Positions 50,581 to 59,125 of a DNA stretch of 64,000 nt are shown in pieces. Source of the DNA: Flavobacterium ginsenosidimutans (GTDB taxonomy: Bacteria; Bacteroidota; Bacteroidia; Flavobacteriales; Flavobacteriaceae). A program made the translations under genes and the position numbers. The DNA lies in assembly GCF_003254625.1 (NCBI RefSeq), contig NZ_QJRJ01000082.1:62001-126000 (forward strand), given 5' to 3'. The notes under the pieces are model-generated. The model searched no databases. It was not told where the DNA came from and saw nothing but the letters and a program-made list of their open reading frames with translations. Each line of letters opens with the position of its first letter. Position 1 is the first letter of the stretch.

Positions 50581-50732
50581 GCATGAAGAGATAGGAATCT
50601 ATTATAGAATAACAAAGTCTAATTGTATAATTAACAGGTGTTTAGAATGGAATTTTAAGTTGGAATCATATAACCAGTCTATTTGGTGAGACTGTAATTT
50701 TACAATCATATTAATTATAAAAAATTATTACC

Positions 50733-51305
50733 ATGAAAACTACTGATAGTAAAACTAAAACGTCTGCAAAAGAGACTATTCCAAGAGGAGTTACAAAGCC
50801 AAAATCGAACGCGGCATCAGGATTAACTGAATTATTTGAAGAAGCCTTGAAAGATATTTATTGGGCAGAAAAAGCTTTGACCAAAGCACTGCCAGTAATG
50901 GTTAAAAATGCAACTTCGGTTGAATTGAAAGACGCAATTGACAACCATTTAACAGAAACGGAACAGCAAATCACTCGTCTAGAGCAAGTTTTTAAAATTA
51001 TTGGACAAAAACCAACAGCCAAAAAATGCGATGCGATGGAAGGTTTGATTGAAGAAGCGAAAGGAATGCTGGAAGAAACTGAAATAGGAGTAGTGCGAGA
51101 TGCTGGAATTATTGCAGCGAGTCAGAAAATTGAGCATTATGAAATTGCTACTTACGGTACCTTAAGACAATTTGCAGAGACTCTTGGTTTGCCAGAAGCG
51201 GCCACTTTATTGGAACAAACACTTGATGAAGAAAAAGGTGCCGATAAAACACTCACTGAAGTTGCTGTTAATGCAGTTAATCTTGAAGCTGCAGAAATAG
51301 AATAA
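50733..51305 (+). CDS. DUF892 ferritin-like protein (YciE/YciF-like), 190 residues
   Basis: A basic, disordered N-terminus (about 1-28, MKTTDSKTKTSAKETIPRG), then the DUF892 four-helix bundle: TELFEEALKDIYWAEKALTKALPVMVKNATS, LKDAIDNHLTETEQQITRLEQVFKIIGQKPTAKKCDAMEGLIEEA, the central VRDAGIIAASQKIEHYEIATYGTLRQFAETLGLPEAATLLEQTLDEEKGAD. Glu/His in DHLTETEQQ, QKIEHYE and LDEEKGAD form the di-metal pocket. Members are stress-induced and bind metal; activity is unproved. Its own terminator follows. Confidence 0.92.
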   Translation: MKTTDSKTKTSAKETIPRGVTKPKSNAASGLTELFEEALKDIYWAEKALTKALPVMVKNATSVELKDAIDNHLTETEQQITRLEQVFKIIGQKPTAKKCDAMEGLIEEAKGMLEETEIGVVRDAGIIAASQKIEHYEIATYGTLRQFAETLGLPEAATLLEQTLDEEKGADKTLTEVAVNAVNLEAAEIE

Positions 51306-51324
51306 AACATTTAGAAATGTAATT

Positions 51325-51352
51325 AAAGTGCAGTTTTCGGACTGCACTTTTT
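51325..51352 (+). terminator. Terminator after the DUF892 gene
   Basis: AAAGTGCAG / CTGCACTTT stem with a TTTTCGGA loop and T5. Confidence 0.8.
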
Positions 51353-51373
51353 AATTAAATAAAAATATAGTAT

Positions 51374-52105
51374 ATGCCCGAAGGTCCGTCAATAGTAATC
51401 TTAAAAGAAGAAGTACAGCAATTTGCAGGAAAGAAAGTGATTTCTGTTTCTGGAAGTGCCAATATTGATATTTCACGTCTAAAGGATAAAACCATACTTG
51501 CGTTTAAAACCTGGGGAAAACATTTTTTAATCTGTTTTGATTCTTTTACAGTAAAAATTCACTTGCTTATGTTTGGAACCTACCGAATAAATGAACGCAA
51601 GGTTTCTAAACCTCGACTAAGTTTGGTTTTTGAAAACGGCGAACTTAACTTTTATACTTGTTCAGTTAAAATTCTTGAAGGGGATATCAATTCTCATTAT
51701 GATTGGAGTGTTGATGTTATGAACGAAAATTGGAATCCGAAGAAAGCACATTTAAGATTAGAAAAAATACCAGAAAAAATGATTTGTGACGTCATTTTAG
51801 ATCAAGATATTTTTTCGGGAGTGGGTAATATCATTAAAAATGAAGTTTTGTATCGATGTTATGTTCATCCAGAATCGATTGTGGGAAAAATTCCGTTTCA
51901 CATAACAAGTCAGTTAATAGCAGAATGTTCTATTTACAGCTTTGAGTTTTTATATTGGAAAAAGAAATTTGAATTGAAACAGCATTGGGAAGCTTATACT
52001 AAAAATGTTTGTTTGAGATGCAATCTTCCGTTTCAAAAAAAACAGACCGGAGAACGAAAACGCAGAAGTTTTTTCTGCCCGAATTGTCAACAACTATACA
52101 AATGA
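51374..52105 (+). CDS. Fpg/Nei-family DNA glycosylase
   Basis: 243 residues. Base-excision repair enzyme that removes oxidised bases. The catalytic N-terminus M-P2-E3-G is intact (MPEGPSIVILKEEV), the H2TH region (FSGVGNIIKNEVLYRCYVHPES) is present, and a C-terminal zinc finger CLRCNLP ... FFCPNCQQLYK has four Cys. The MPEGPS start and the short length favour the Nei/endonuclease VIII branch. Its TGA overlaps the ATG of the next gene by 4 bases (ATGA), so the two are translationally coupled. Confidence 0.9.
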   Translation: MPEGPSIVILKEEVQQFAGKKVISVSGSANIDISRLKDKTILAFKTWGKHFLICFDSFTVKIHLLMFGTYRINERKVSKPRLSLVFENGELNFYTCSVKILEGDINSHYDWSVDVMNENWNPKKAHLRLEKIPEKMICDVILDQDIFSGVGNIIKNEVLYRCYVHPESIVGKIPFHITSQLIAECSIYSFEFLYWKKKFELKQHWEAYTKNVCLRCNLPFQKKQTGERKRRSFFCPNCQQLYK

Positions 52106-52815
52106 AAAATCAAATAATAATAGGATGTTCAAGCTTTTATAACAGTTTCTGGAAAAATATTTTTTATCCTCAAAATCTGCCTTCAAAGCAATGGTTCGAG
52201 TTTTATTGCCATCATTTTGATACTTATGAGTTCAATGGAAGTTTTTATAAATTTCCGACTGTGCGTGTTTTTCAAAACTGGTACAATAAAGCGCCTGAAT
52301 CTTTTTTGTTTTCAGTCAAAGTGCCGAAAGAAATCACGCATATCAAAAAACTGAAGGATTGTGAAAGTCTATTAAATGACTTTTATGAAATTTGTAATGA
52401 AGGAATGAAAGAAAAACTTGCGGCAGTTTTATTTCAATTTCCGCCGAGTTACACTTTTAGCCAAGAAAAGTTAGAAACTATAATCAATATTCTGGATTAT
52501 AATTTTAAAAATGTGATCGAATTTCGTCACGAAAGCTGGTGGAATGATGAGGTTTGGAATGTTTTTAAAGACAATAACATTACGTTTTGCAGTGTAAGTC
52601 ACCCAAATCTTCCGCAAACTATTTTTAAGGATTTTCCATTGCTTTATATTCGGTTTCATGGAATTCCGAAATTATTTCATTCCAGTTATTCTACAGAAGA
52701 ATTAAAACATGTAAACAACCAGATTGATTCCCAAAAAGGATTTGTATATTTCAATAATACTGCAAGCGAAGCAGGAATTCTGAATGCTTTAGAGTTAAAA
52801 AGAATGACTGTTTAA
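52102..52815 (+). CDS. DUF72 family protein, 237 residues
   Basis: DUF72 proteins (YecE-like) have a TIM-barrel fold, and their function is unknown. Motifs: IIIGCSSFYNSFWKNIFYP, FYCHHFDTYEFNGSFYKFPTVRVFQNWYNKAPESFLFSVKVPKEITH, KEKLAAVLFQFPPSYTF, VIEFRHESWW and LLYIRFHG near the end. The ATG at 52102 overlaps the glycosylase stop by 4 bases; an in-frame ATG earlier (52009) lies inside the glycosylase and is not needed. The coupling with a DNA glycosylase suggests a role in the same repair or stress response. Confidence 0.9.
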   Translation: MKNQIIIGCSSFYNSFWKNIFYPQNLPSKQWFEFYCHHFDTYEFNGSFYKFPTVRVFQNWYNKAPESFLFSVKVPKEITHIKKLKDCESLLNDFYEICNEGMKEKLAAVLFQFPPSYTFSQEKLETIINILDYNFKNVIEFRHESWWNDEVWNVFKDNNITFCSVSHPNLPQTIFKDFPLLYIRFHGIPKLFHSSYSTEELKHVNNQIDSQKGFVYFNNTASEAGILNALELKRMTV

Positions 52816-52834
52816 TTTTTTCGTGCGTGTTTTT

Positions 52835-53110
52835 TAAACGCAAAGTACGCTAAGGTTTTTTATTTTGAAGCTTTAATTGAAGCCTTGAGAGAGATCGCAA
52901 AGCTTTGAGCATAATTTACTTGCTGAATATTTTTTTTTTGTAGATTTTACAGATTTAAGCAGATTTTAATCCTGCTAATCTTTTAATCTATGGCAAAAAA
53001 AATAACCACAAAGAGCAAAGTAAACGCAAAGTGTAAAAGATAATTTTCTTTGTGAACTTTGCGTTTACTTTGCGCTCTTTGCGGTTTAAAAAAAACTTTG
53101 CGGTTAAACA
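52835..53110. repeat. CGCAAAG-type composite repeat
   Basis: AAACGCAAAGTACGCTAAGG from 52838, later the CACAAAGAGCAAAGTAAACG arm (53008) facing its inverse TTTGCGTTTACTTTGCGCTC (53060) as a near-perfect pair. It fills the DUF72-PNPOx spacer of 300 bases. The middle part (52930-52990) has AGATTTTACAGATTTAAGCA and further TTTAATC units. No gene seen. Confidence 0.75.
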
Positions 53111-53115
53111 GAAAA

Positions 53116-53616
53116 CTACAATTTCAAACTTCCTTCAATTCCGTCATCCATTGTTTTTCCTGTAACGAAAGCAGCCGTCATTTTTGCAATCGCGACCATT
53201 TTTCCGTTTTTGTTGTTCCAATAATAACCATCTTCCGGAATTACTTTAATCACACTCAAATTCGGATCATCGATACCACCTGGCATCCAAATTTTTACGA
53301 CTGGATTCCATAATTTTTCAATTGTTTCTCGATCGTACGAAATACTCGCCGTTCCATGAAGCGTTAAAAACTTATCATGTGGTTCGGAAAAGAAAATTTC
53401 TACCATCGGATTTAAAGTAATTTCAGCATTCTGACCACTGTTTCGGTCAGATAAAAACCAAAGCTGACCTAAATCGTCAATTTTTTGAACAGACATTGGT
53501 CGTGATTGCAGTCTGTATTCGTTATATGTACAAAACATGCAAGTTTTAATATGTTCAGCTAGATCTTTTATTTTATCTACTGCAAATTCATCTGTAAGGT
53601 CTTTATGATCGCCCAT
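53116..53616 (-). CDS. General stress flavin-binding protein (PNPOx-like split barrel), 166 residues
   Basis: Pyridoxamine-5'-phosphate-oxidase-like split barrel of the general stress protein 26 group: KIKDLAEHIKTCMFCTYNEYRLQSRPMSVQKIDDLGQLWFLSDRNSGQNAEI, then HDKFLTLHGTASISYDRETIEKLWNPVVKIWMPGGIDDP and SVIKVIPEDGYYW. The QSRPM and FLSDRNSGQ strands form the flavin site. Probably binds FMN or FAD; the reaction is unknown. Convergent with the DUF72 gene, divergent from the response regulator gene at 53852. Confidence 0.9.
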   Translation of the reverse strand: MGDHKDLTDEFAVDKIKDLAEHIKTCMFCTYNEYRLQSRPMSVQKIDDLGQLWFLSDRNSGQNAEITLNPMVEIFFSEPHDKFLTLHGTASISYDRETIEKLWNPVVKIWMPGGIDDPNLSVIKVIPEDGYYWNNKNGKMVAIAKMTAAFVTGKTMDDGIEGSLKL

Positions 53617-53793
53617 AATACTATATTTTAAAGTTATATATCTAATTCAACTGTTTGACAAACAAACTAATATCGCTTGTAAAAAGCTTAAAGTAAAGTT
53701 GGCGTTTTTTGTTCTTTTTTAGATTATATAATTAAACTTAGAAATTATGAGATTTCAATTTGCTGTATTTAAGAGAAATCGATTCAATATTTA

Positions 53794-53821
53794 TTTGTTA
53801 CATAAAATTACATTATCTTTG
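53794..53821 (+). promoter_or_regulatory. Promoter of the single-domain response regulator gene
   Basis: -33 TTTG at 53794-53797, 16-base spacer, -7 TATCTTTG at 53814-53821, exact match; the ATG at 53852 is 30 bases on. In-frame starts further upstream (53747) fall before the promoter. Confidence 0.65.
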
Positions 53822-53851
53822 AAATATTATAATTCTCAGCCAAAAAATACG

Positions 53852-54283
53852 ATGACAGATTTTACTATTTTCTATACCGATGATGACGAAGATGATTTAA
53901 GTATTTTTGCTGACGCCGTAGAATCTATACCGCAGAATATCAAACTTCAGACATATTCAGGAGGTCAAAATTTCTTAAATGCGATTTCGGATCTGCCAGC
54001 AACACCTTATGTGGTTTTTTTAGATTTAAATATGCCTGGAAAAAATGGATTTGATGTTTTAGAAGAACTTCGTACTTCAGACTATAAAAAAGATATACCA
54101 GTTGTGATTTATTCTACTTCGAGCGAACCTGGTATTATTGAAAAATGCCGTAATCTTGGTGCCAATTGTTTTATTACAAAACCCGTTTTAATGAGCGATA
54201 TAATAAAATCAATCGAACACGCCATTCAAATTGACTGGAATAAATTTATTCCAACGCAAGCAAATTTTGTTTTTAGATACTGA
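53852..54283 (+). CDS. Single-domain response regulator (CheY-like), 143 residues
   Basis: MTDFTIFYTDDDEDDLSIFADAVESIP start with the acid cluster, phosphoacceptor D58 (VVFLDLNMPGKNGFDVL), Ser/Thr in VIYSTSSEP and Lys in FITKPV. No output domain, so it acts by binding a partner or in a relay. The start at 53852 is chosen from the promoter position. Its 3' end overlaps the 3' end of the convergent multi-PAS kinase gene by 11 bases; that kinase lacks a receiver, so it may be the phosphodonor. Confidence 0.9.
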   Translation: MTDFTIFYTDDDEDDLSIFADAVESIPQNIKLQTYSGGQNFLNAISDLPATPYVVFLDLNMPGKNGFDVLEELRTSDYKKDIPVVIYSTSSEPGIIEKCRNLGANCFITKPVLMSDIIKSIEHAIQIDWNKFIPTQANFVFRY

Positions 54284-57095
54284 TTTCAGATAAATCGGGA
54301 AAGTAAATATTAAAAACAGACCCTTTGCCTTTTTCACTTGTAACATCAATAAATCCTTTGTGGTTTTCGACGATTTTTTTCACAATCGCAAGACCAATTC
54401 CAGTTCCTCGATATTCACTTTCAGTATTTAAACGCTGAAAAACTTCGAAGATTTTTTCTTTATAAACAAGCTCAAAACCAATTCCGTTATCTGAAACTTG
54501 AAGATGATAATAGGTTTTATCTTTAAATTCGGCATTTTGAAGCGATTTTCCGTCAACTTGCGTTACAGCGATTTTTACAATTGGAGGAATTCCAGGTCGA
54601 GAAAATTTCAAAGCATTTTCGACTAAATTATGAAGCAATTGTCTGAACTGAAATTGAATAAGTATTGCTTCTCCTAAATTATCGTATTCCACAACCGCTT
54701 TTTTTTCTTCAATCCGATCTGAAAAATCACTTATAACTTCTTCAACAATTTCATCAATTTTAACTGTTGTAAAAATTCGATCTGCAGAGTTGGCACGCGA
54801 ATAGGCTAATAAATCTTGTATGAGATCCTGCATTTTTTTGGCAGAAAACTCAATTCTAGTTAAATATATTTTGGCAGCAGCAGAAATGTTCTGTTCATCT
54901 AAATCGGACAATCGGCTAGCAAAGGTTTGAATTTTTCGTAAAGGTTCCTGAAGATCGTGACTTGAGATATAAGCAAACGACTGCAGTTCAATATTCATAT
55001 TGACCAAATCTCTATTTTTGAGCTCAAGCTGTGTTGTCCGTTCAAAAATTTGGTCTTCGAGTTGATTAGTAAAATTCTTTTGGTCTTCAATATCTGTACT
55101 TGTACCGACCCACATTTGCACTTTTCCAAATTCGTCTAGTTGCGCAATTGCACGACTAAGCTGCCATCTGTATTCGCCATCATAGCGTTTGAATCGATGA
55201 ATGAATAGGAAATCGTTACCCGTTTTTACAGCTTCCATCCAGAGTTTTAAGTTTTCTTCGCGATCATCTGGATGAACAATTTGAAGCCAGCCATTTTTTT
55301 CAATTTCTTCTGCAGATATGCCAGAATAATTGTAAACGGTTTGATTAAAATAATTTAGATTTCCCAAAGCATCACTTGTCCAAATAAGCTGAGGCATAGA
55401 GTCGGCGAGGAGTCTGAATTTTTTTTCACTCTTCATCAATACCTGCTGACTTTCTTTTTCAATTGTAAAATCCATTACAGTTCCAATCATTTTTGAAGGA
55501 TTCTGATCATCATCAAAAAAGATTTTTCCGTGTACTTTAATCCATGCAATCGAATTATCTAATTTTAAAATTCGTGCTTCATATTTATAAATTCCCGTTT
55601 TTAGTGCTTTCGCGAATGCGTCTACTACAATATGTTCATCTTCTGGAAGAATACGGCTTCGAATATCCTGATGGATAATTTTTCTGTTTTTATCAAAACC
55701 GAAAATATCTAGAATAGTGTCGCTGTAGACTAATTCTTTATTTTTAAGATTTAAATCCCACATCGCAATTTCTCCAATTTCAGCAGCTAATCGAACTCTT
55801 TCTTCGGCAGTTTCGACTTTTTTTCGAGCTTTAACTTTAGAAGTTACATCAAAAACAGTACACATAATTCCAGATGCATTTCCATTTTTTTCGTAGAGTG
55901 GCGTGTACTCGAAATCAAGGTAGAATTTTTTGAGTTTTCCGTGAATGTCTACATAAGCAACTGCTTCATTCTCCCGAATTGTTTTTCCATTATTCAAAAC
56001 TTCATGCAATAATCCAGGATATTTTTGATTTTCTAATTCTGGAAAAACTTCTAATAGAGGCTTACCAATACAATCTTTTTCTTTCTTTTGCCAGATATTA
56101 TGCATCATCGTTAAATTTGCCATTTCGATGATGAAGTCTTTTCCTCTAAAGATCGCCATTGCAATTGGAGATTCCATTACAATATTTCTAAAGGCTTTTT
56201 CGCGCTCTGCCAACAAATGTCTAGCTTTTACTTCTTCTGTAACTTCGTACGCCACTACAATAACGCCAGTTATAACATCATTTTCTTCTTTTATAGGATA
56301 AAAAACGAGATTAAAATAGGCTAAATCTTGCTTGTTGTAGCGATTTAAAGTAACAGCAAATTCATCAGCATAATAGGAGATACCAGTTTCAAAAACATTT
56401 TTTAAAATAGGATACGCTGTTTCTCTTGTTTCGGGAACAGAGTCAAAAATAGGCTTATCTAAAATAGCATTTTCTTCTTTGTCAATGATATGGAGATAAG
56501 TTGTGTTAGCCGTTTCAACAATTAGATCGGCTCCTTTTAAAACACAAATTCCTAGTGGTAATTGTTTGATTGTGTTTCTAAAACGTTTCTCGCTTTCTTC
56601 TAATTTTTTACGAGTAATTATTTGGTCTGTAGTTTCATTGCAAACCACTAAAACACCGTTTGGTTTTCCGTTTTCATCATTTACGGGACTATAGCTAAAA
56701 GTCCAGTAAACATCTTCCATTTGTCCGTTTCTATAAATCGGCAACAGTTGATCTTCGTGCCATGTAGCTTCGCCTTTTTGAAGAACTTGATCGATTAAAG
56801 GTTTAATAAAATCCCAGATTTCAGACCAATATTCTGCACCTTTTTCTCCCAAAATCGACGGATGTTTGCCGTTATTTCCTAAACTCGGACGATAAGCATC
56901 ATTATAAAAACAAATATGATCTGGTCCCCAAAATAGAAACATGGGGAATTTGGAGTTTAAAACAATTCCTAAAGTGGTACGAAGGCTTTGAGGCCAAAAT
57001 TCTATAGATCCAACAGACGTTTTGCTCCAATCCTTGTCACGGGTAAGTTGCCCCATTTCTCCTCCATTTGCTAGAAAATCACGGTTTTTATTCAT
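54273..57095 (-). CDS. Multi-PAS sensor histidine kinase, 940 residues
   Basis: Cytosolic kinase without membrane spans. Order: five PAS/PAC modules (about 15-160, 165-290, 300-415, 430-550, 560-690; for example EKRFRNTIKQLPLGICVL, EKAFRNIVMESPIAMAI, EERVRLAAEIGEIAMWDLNL, EKKFRLLADSMPQLIWTSDALGNLNYFN), a short coiled coil, HisKA with H713 in YISSHDLQEPLRKIQTFA, then the ATPase domain with LVENALKFSR, VSDNGIGFE and GTGIGLAIVKKIV. No receiver domain. HDLQEPLRKI marks the bacteriophytochrome-type HisKA. It overlaps the response regulator gene tail to tail by 11 bases, suggesting a pair. Confidence 0.94.
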   Translation of the reverse strand: MNKNRDFLANGGEMGQLTRDKDWSKTSVGSIEFWPQSLRTTLGIVLNSKFPMFLFWGPDHICFYNDAYRPSLGNNGKHPSILGEKGAEYWSEIWDFIKPLIDQVLQKGEATWHEDQLLPIYRNGQMEDVYWTFSYSPVNDENGKPNGVLVVCNETTDQIITRKKLEESEKRFRNTIKQLPLGICVLKGADLIVETANTTYLHIIDKEENAILDKPIFDSVPETRETAYPILKNVFETGISYYADEFAVTLNRYNKQDLAYFNLVFYPIKEENDVITGVIVVAYEVTEEVKARHLLAEREKAFRNIVMESPIAMAIFRGKDFIIEMANLTMMHNIWQKKEKDCIGKPLLEVFPELENQKYPGLLHEVLNNGKTIRENEAVAYVDIHGKLKKFYLDFEYTPLYEKNGNASGIMCTVFDVTSKVKARKKVETAEERVRLAAEIGEIAMWDLNLKNKELVYSDTILDIFGFDKNRKIIHQDIRSRILPEDEHIVVDAFAKALKTGIYKYEARILKLDNSIAWIKVHGKIFFDDDQNPSKMIGTVMDFTIEKESQQVLMKSEKKFRLLADSMPQLIWTSDALGNLNYFNQTVYNYSGISAEEIEKNGWLQIVHPDDREENLKLWMEAVKTGNDFLFIHRFKRYDGEYRWQLSRAIAQLDEFGKVQMWVGTSTDIEDQKNFTNQLEDQIFERTTQLELKNRDLVNMNIELQSFAYISSHDLQEPLRKIQTFASRLSDLDEQNISAAAKIYLTRIEFSAKKMQDLIQDLLAYSRANSADRIFTTVKIDEIVEEVISDFSDRIEEKKAVVEYDNLGEAILIQFQFRQLLHNLVENALKFSRPGIPPIVKIAVTQVDGKSLQNAEFKDKTYYHLQVSDNGIGFELVYKEKIFEVFQRLNTESEYRGTGIGLAIVKKIVENHKGFIDVTSEKGKGSVFNIYFPDLSEISI

Positions 57096-57122
57096 TAAGA
57101 TTAGGTGTATTATTGTAATTAT

Positions 57123-57150
57123 AAACAGCTAATTTCAAGCTGTTTTTTTT
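57123..57150 (+). terminator. Forward-facing terminator-like hairpin without an upstream forward gene
   Basis: AAACAGCT / AGCTGTTT stem, AATTTCA loop, T8 on the forward strand. Upstream on this strand is only the antisense of the kinase start, so it may stop antisense transcripts or attenuate the gene at 57296. Confidence 0.5.
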
Positions 57151-57295
57151 ATGCTAAATATTGGCTTTGTTAAATTTAGTGAAAAATAAATATTCTATTG
57201 AGGCCGATTTTTGAATGAGGTAAGATTAAAATCAATTGAGTTAATTTTATCTGGTTTCAATACGGAAATTTGATAAACAGATTAAAACTGAAGCC

Positions 57296-57637
57296 ATGAA
57301 AAGAGAAGATTCAAAACACGAAACTGACAATATAAAAAGATATCAAGAAGAAGGATATACAGTAAATTATTTATTCGAAAATGACCATTTAATAGATTCA
57401 GAAAGCAAAGTTGCCTATAAACCAGAAGATGTTTTTATTGTCGCACATCATCGATATGAAGGAATGAGCGATCCTGATGATATGTCGATTTTATATATAA
57501 TTGAAACTAAAGACGGTGGAAAAGGAACCCATTTGTTAGGATATGGCCCAATGGCCGATTTGGAAGAAGCTGAATTTTTTAAAGATATTCCGAAAGCGAA
57601 CTATTCTAAAAATGCTGACATAAACGAACTGACTTAA
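57296..57637 (+). CDS. Small uncharacterised acidic protein, 113 residues
   Basis: Soluble, acidic. Contains YRYEGMSDPDDMSILYIIETKDGGKGTHLLGYG-like centre: HHRYEGMSDPDDMS followed by a beta strand. That motif is common in a group of about 100-residue Bacteroidetes proteins that are often labelled phosphoribosylpyrophosphate synthetase in databases, almost surely wrongly, as no PRPP-loop is present here. The first half DNIKRYQEEGYTVNYLFENDHLIDSESKVAYKPEDV fits. A stress-cluster member of unknown function. Confidence 0.8.
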   Translation: MKREDSKHETDNIKRYQEEGYTVNYLFENDHLIDSESKVAYKPEDVFIVAHHRYEGMSDPDDMSILYIIETKDGGKGTHLLGYGPMADLEEAEFFKDIPKANYSKNADINELT

Positions 57638-57674
57638 AAGAATAAAAATAGATTGGTATTTTTATTTTGCTGAT

Positions 57675-57715
57675 GAGCAGTTGTTCCAAATTTATTTGGA
57701 GCAGCTGCTTTTTTT
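57675..57715 (+). terminator. Terminator after the gene at 57296
   Basis: AGCAGTTGTTCCAAA / TTTGGAGCAGCTGCT stem (G-T pairs) with T10. Confidence 0.8.
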
Positions 57716-57719
57716 TTTT

Positions 57720-57830
57720 AACGAGATTCTAAGGGACTAAGTTTCTGAAATACTAAGGTTTTTTGCTCTTTTCGCTTAGAGTTTCAGAAACTTAGAATCT
57801 TAGTCTCTTAGCATCTCAGAACCTTAAAAT
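57720..57830. repeat. Octamer array (CTAAGNTT type), inverted
   Basis: GAGATTCTAAGGGACTAAGTTTCTGAAATACTAAGG with 8-bp steps; inverted part CGCTTAGAG, TTTCAGAA, ACTTAGAA, TCTTAGTC, TCTTAGCA, TCTCAGAA, CCTTA. It lies after the terminator of 57296, not at a stop codon. The rest of the 57638-57978 spacer holds the GGTTAGTT / AACTAACC hairpin (57921-57952) in the leader of the next gene. Confidence 0.75.
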
Positions 57831-57978
57831 AATAATTATGAAATATCTTCCAAAAATTGTATAAATAATTGAAGGTTAATATAAACGAAATTTGGATTAT
57901 AGAAATGAAGTAAAAACTAAGGTTAGTTTTTGTTCGTAAATAAGAACTAACCGCTTTTATTAAAACCAAACCATAATA

Positions 57979-58782
57979 ATGAAAAAACTTTACATAAATA
58001 CTGGAGGATTTGATGCTGTTTTTAATAACCTTAAAGATAGTTTTGGTGGCGAATTATCAGTTACAGCCAAAGAATATAAATTGACAATTAAATCAAAATG
58101 GGCAAATGGAACCATTTCTGGAGTTCGTTTTGAAAAAGAAATGTCATATCTCAATTTTGATTTAATTTTTAATCAAGAAATTAGTTTAAGTATCGAATCT
58201 AATCCTTTTACGCCTGTATTTTTTGCTTATTGCGAGAAGGGAAATGTTTTGCATAGTTTTGGTGCCGATGGCGCTACTAATTGTCTTAAAAAACAACAAT
58301 CAGGTATTATGAGTAATTCTTCTACTATTAATAGCGTATTGTATTTTCAAAGCCATCAGCAGATTCAATTCTCAATAATCGGAATGCCAACAACAATCGA
58401 AAATAAAGAAAATGACTTTGTTTCTCAAGTCAGAAAAATATTTACAAACAATTCTGGAAATTACATTTATATAGGCGATGAAAATGACAAAATTGGAGAG
58501 AAATTTCAGGAGCTTAAAAGAATTCCAAATCAAGGAGCAATTCGTTATATATTAATGAAAAGTATTCTTCGCGAAGTTTTAGAACTAGAGATAGCGCAGC
58601 ATAGTTATAATTATTTAACTCCATTTGTTCCAATTTTGAATTTTGCAGTTAAACAATTAAGCGAAATTAAAAAGCTTTCTTATTTAAACTTGACAGCGCC
58701 TGTACAGTTTTTAAAACGAAACTTGCAACCTCGAAAATACCAATTGGAATTAAAACCTTTCAATCAAAAATTAGCTAGCTAG
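57979..58782 (+). CDS. AraC-regulator-like sensor domain protein lacking a clear HTH, 267 residues
   Basis: The N-terminal 150 residues are like the cupin-type sensor half of flavobacterial AraC regulators: FVNISLSIESNPFTPVFFAYCEKGNVLHSFG and GIMSNSSTINSVLYFQSHQQIQFSIIGMP-like strands. The expected C-terminal pair of HTH motifs is missing; the protein instead ends KLSYLNLTAPVQFLKRNLQPRKYQLELKPFNQKLAS, which looks like only the beginning of the DNA-binding half. It could be a truncated regulator or a stand-alone sensor. A GGTTAGTT / AACTAACC hairpin in its leader may matter for its expression. Family assignment moderate. Confidence 0.65.
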   Translation: MKKLYINTGGFDAVFNNLKDSFGGELSVTAKEYKLTIKSKWANGTISGVRFEKEMSYLNFDLIFNQEISLSIESNPFTPVFFAYCEKGNVLHSFGADGATNCLKKQQSGIMSNSSTINSVLYFQSHQQIQFSIIGMPTTIENKENDFVSQVRKIFTNNSGNYIYIGDENDKIGEKFQELKRIPNQGAIRYILMKSILREVLELEIAQHSYNYLTPFVPILNFAVKQLSEIKKLSYLNLTAPVQFLKRNLQPRKYQLELKPFNQKLAS

Positions 58783-58810
58783 TAAGCATACCATATTCTT
58801 CACTTTCAAA

Positions 58811-58838
58811 AAAAACAGCTTTGATAGAGCTGTTTTTT
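58811..58838. terminator. Bidirectional terminator
   Basis: AAAACAGCT / AGCTGTTTT stem with A- and T-runs on both sides, between convergent genes. Confidence 0.85.
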
Positions 58839-58851
58839 TTTCGTTTATAAT

Positions 58852-59112
58852 TTATTCCTTTTCATAAGAAAGAATAAAATAAACCATTGTAAGATTTAAA
58901 ATCAGCGAAATACTGTTGGTAATTATAATTGGCAAATCATTTTTCAAAATTCCATAAACAATCCAAACTGCAATTCCGAAAGTTAGAATGCCGAACATTT
59001 TAAGGGAAATCTGCTTCACTTTTTTGGTTTTCCAAACCTTTATAATTTGCGGAATTGTAGATATTGTTATACACGCTCCCGCAAAAAGTCCGATGATGTC
59101 TATATAATTCAT
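58852..59112 (-). CDS. SemiSWEET sugar transporter, 86 residues
   Basis: Three membrane helices and the PQ motif TISTIPQIIKVWKTK in the first, as in bacterial SemiSWEETs, which dimerise to form a six-helix sugar pore: IDIIGLFAGACITISTIPQIIKV, ISLKMFGILTFGIAVWIVYGIL and IIITNSISLILNLTMVYFIL. Full length for the family. Likely moves glucose or sucrose by facilitated diffusion. Monocistronic. An octamer array separates it from the SDR gene upstream on the same strand. Confidence 0.92.
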   Translation of the reverse strand: MNYIDIIGLFAGACITISTIPQIIKVWKTKKVKQISLKMFGILTFGIAVWIVYGILKNDLPIIITNSISLILNLTMVYFILSYEKE

Positions 59113-59125
59113 TTTGTTTTTTTTA

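Noticed and set aside
53747..53851. 35-residue extension of the receiver protein
   Set aside because: It precedes the promoter boxes at 53794-53821 and is unlike a receiver N-terminus.
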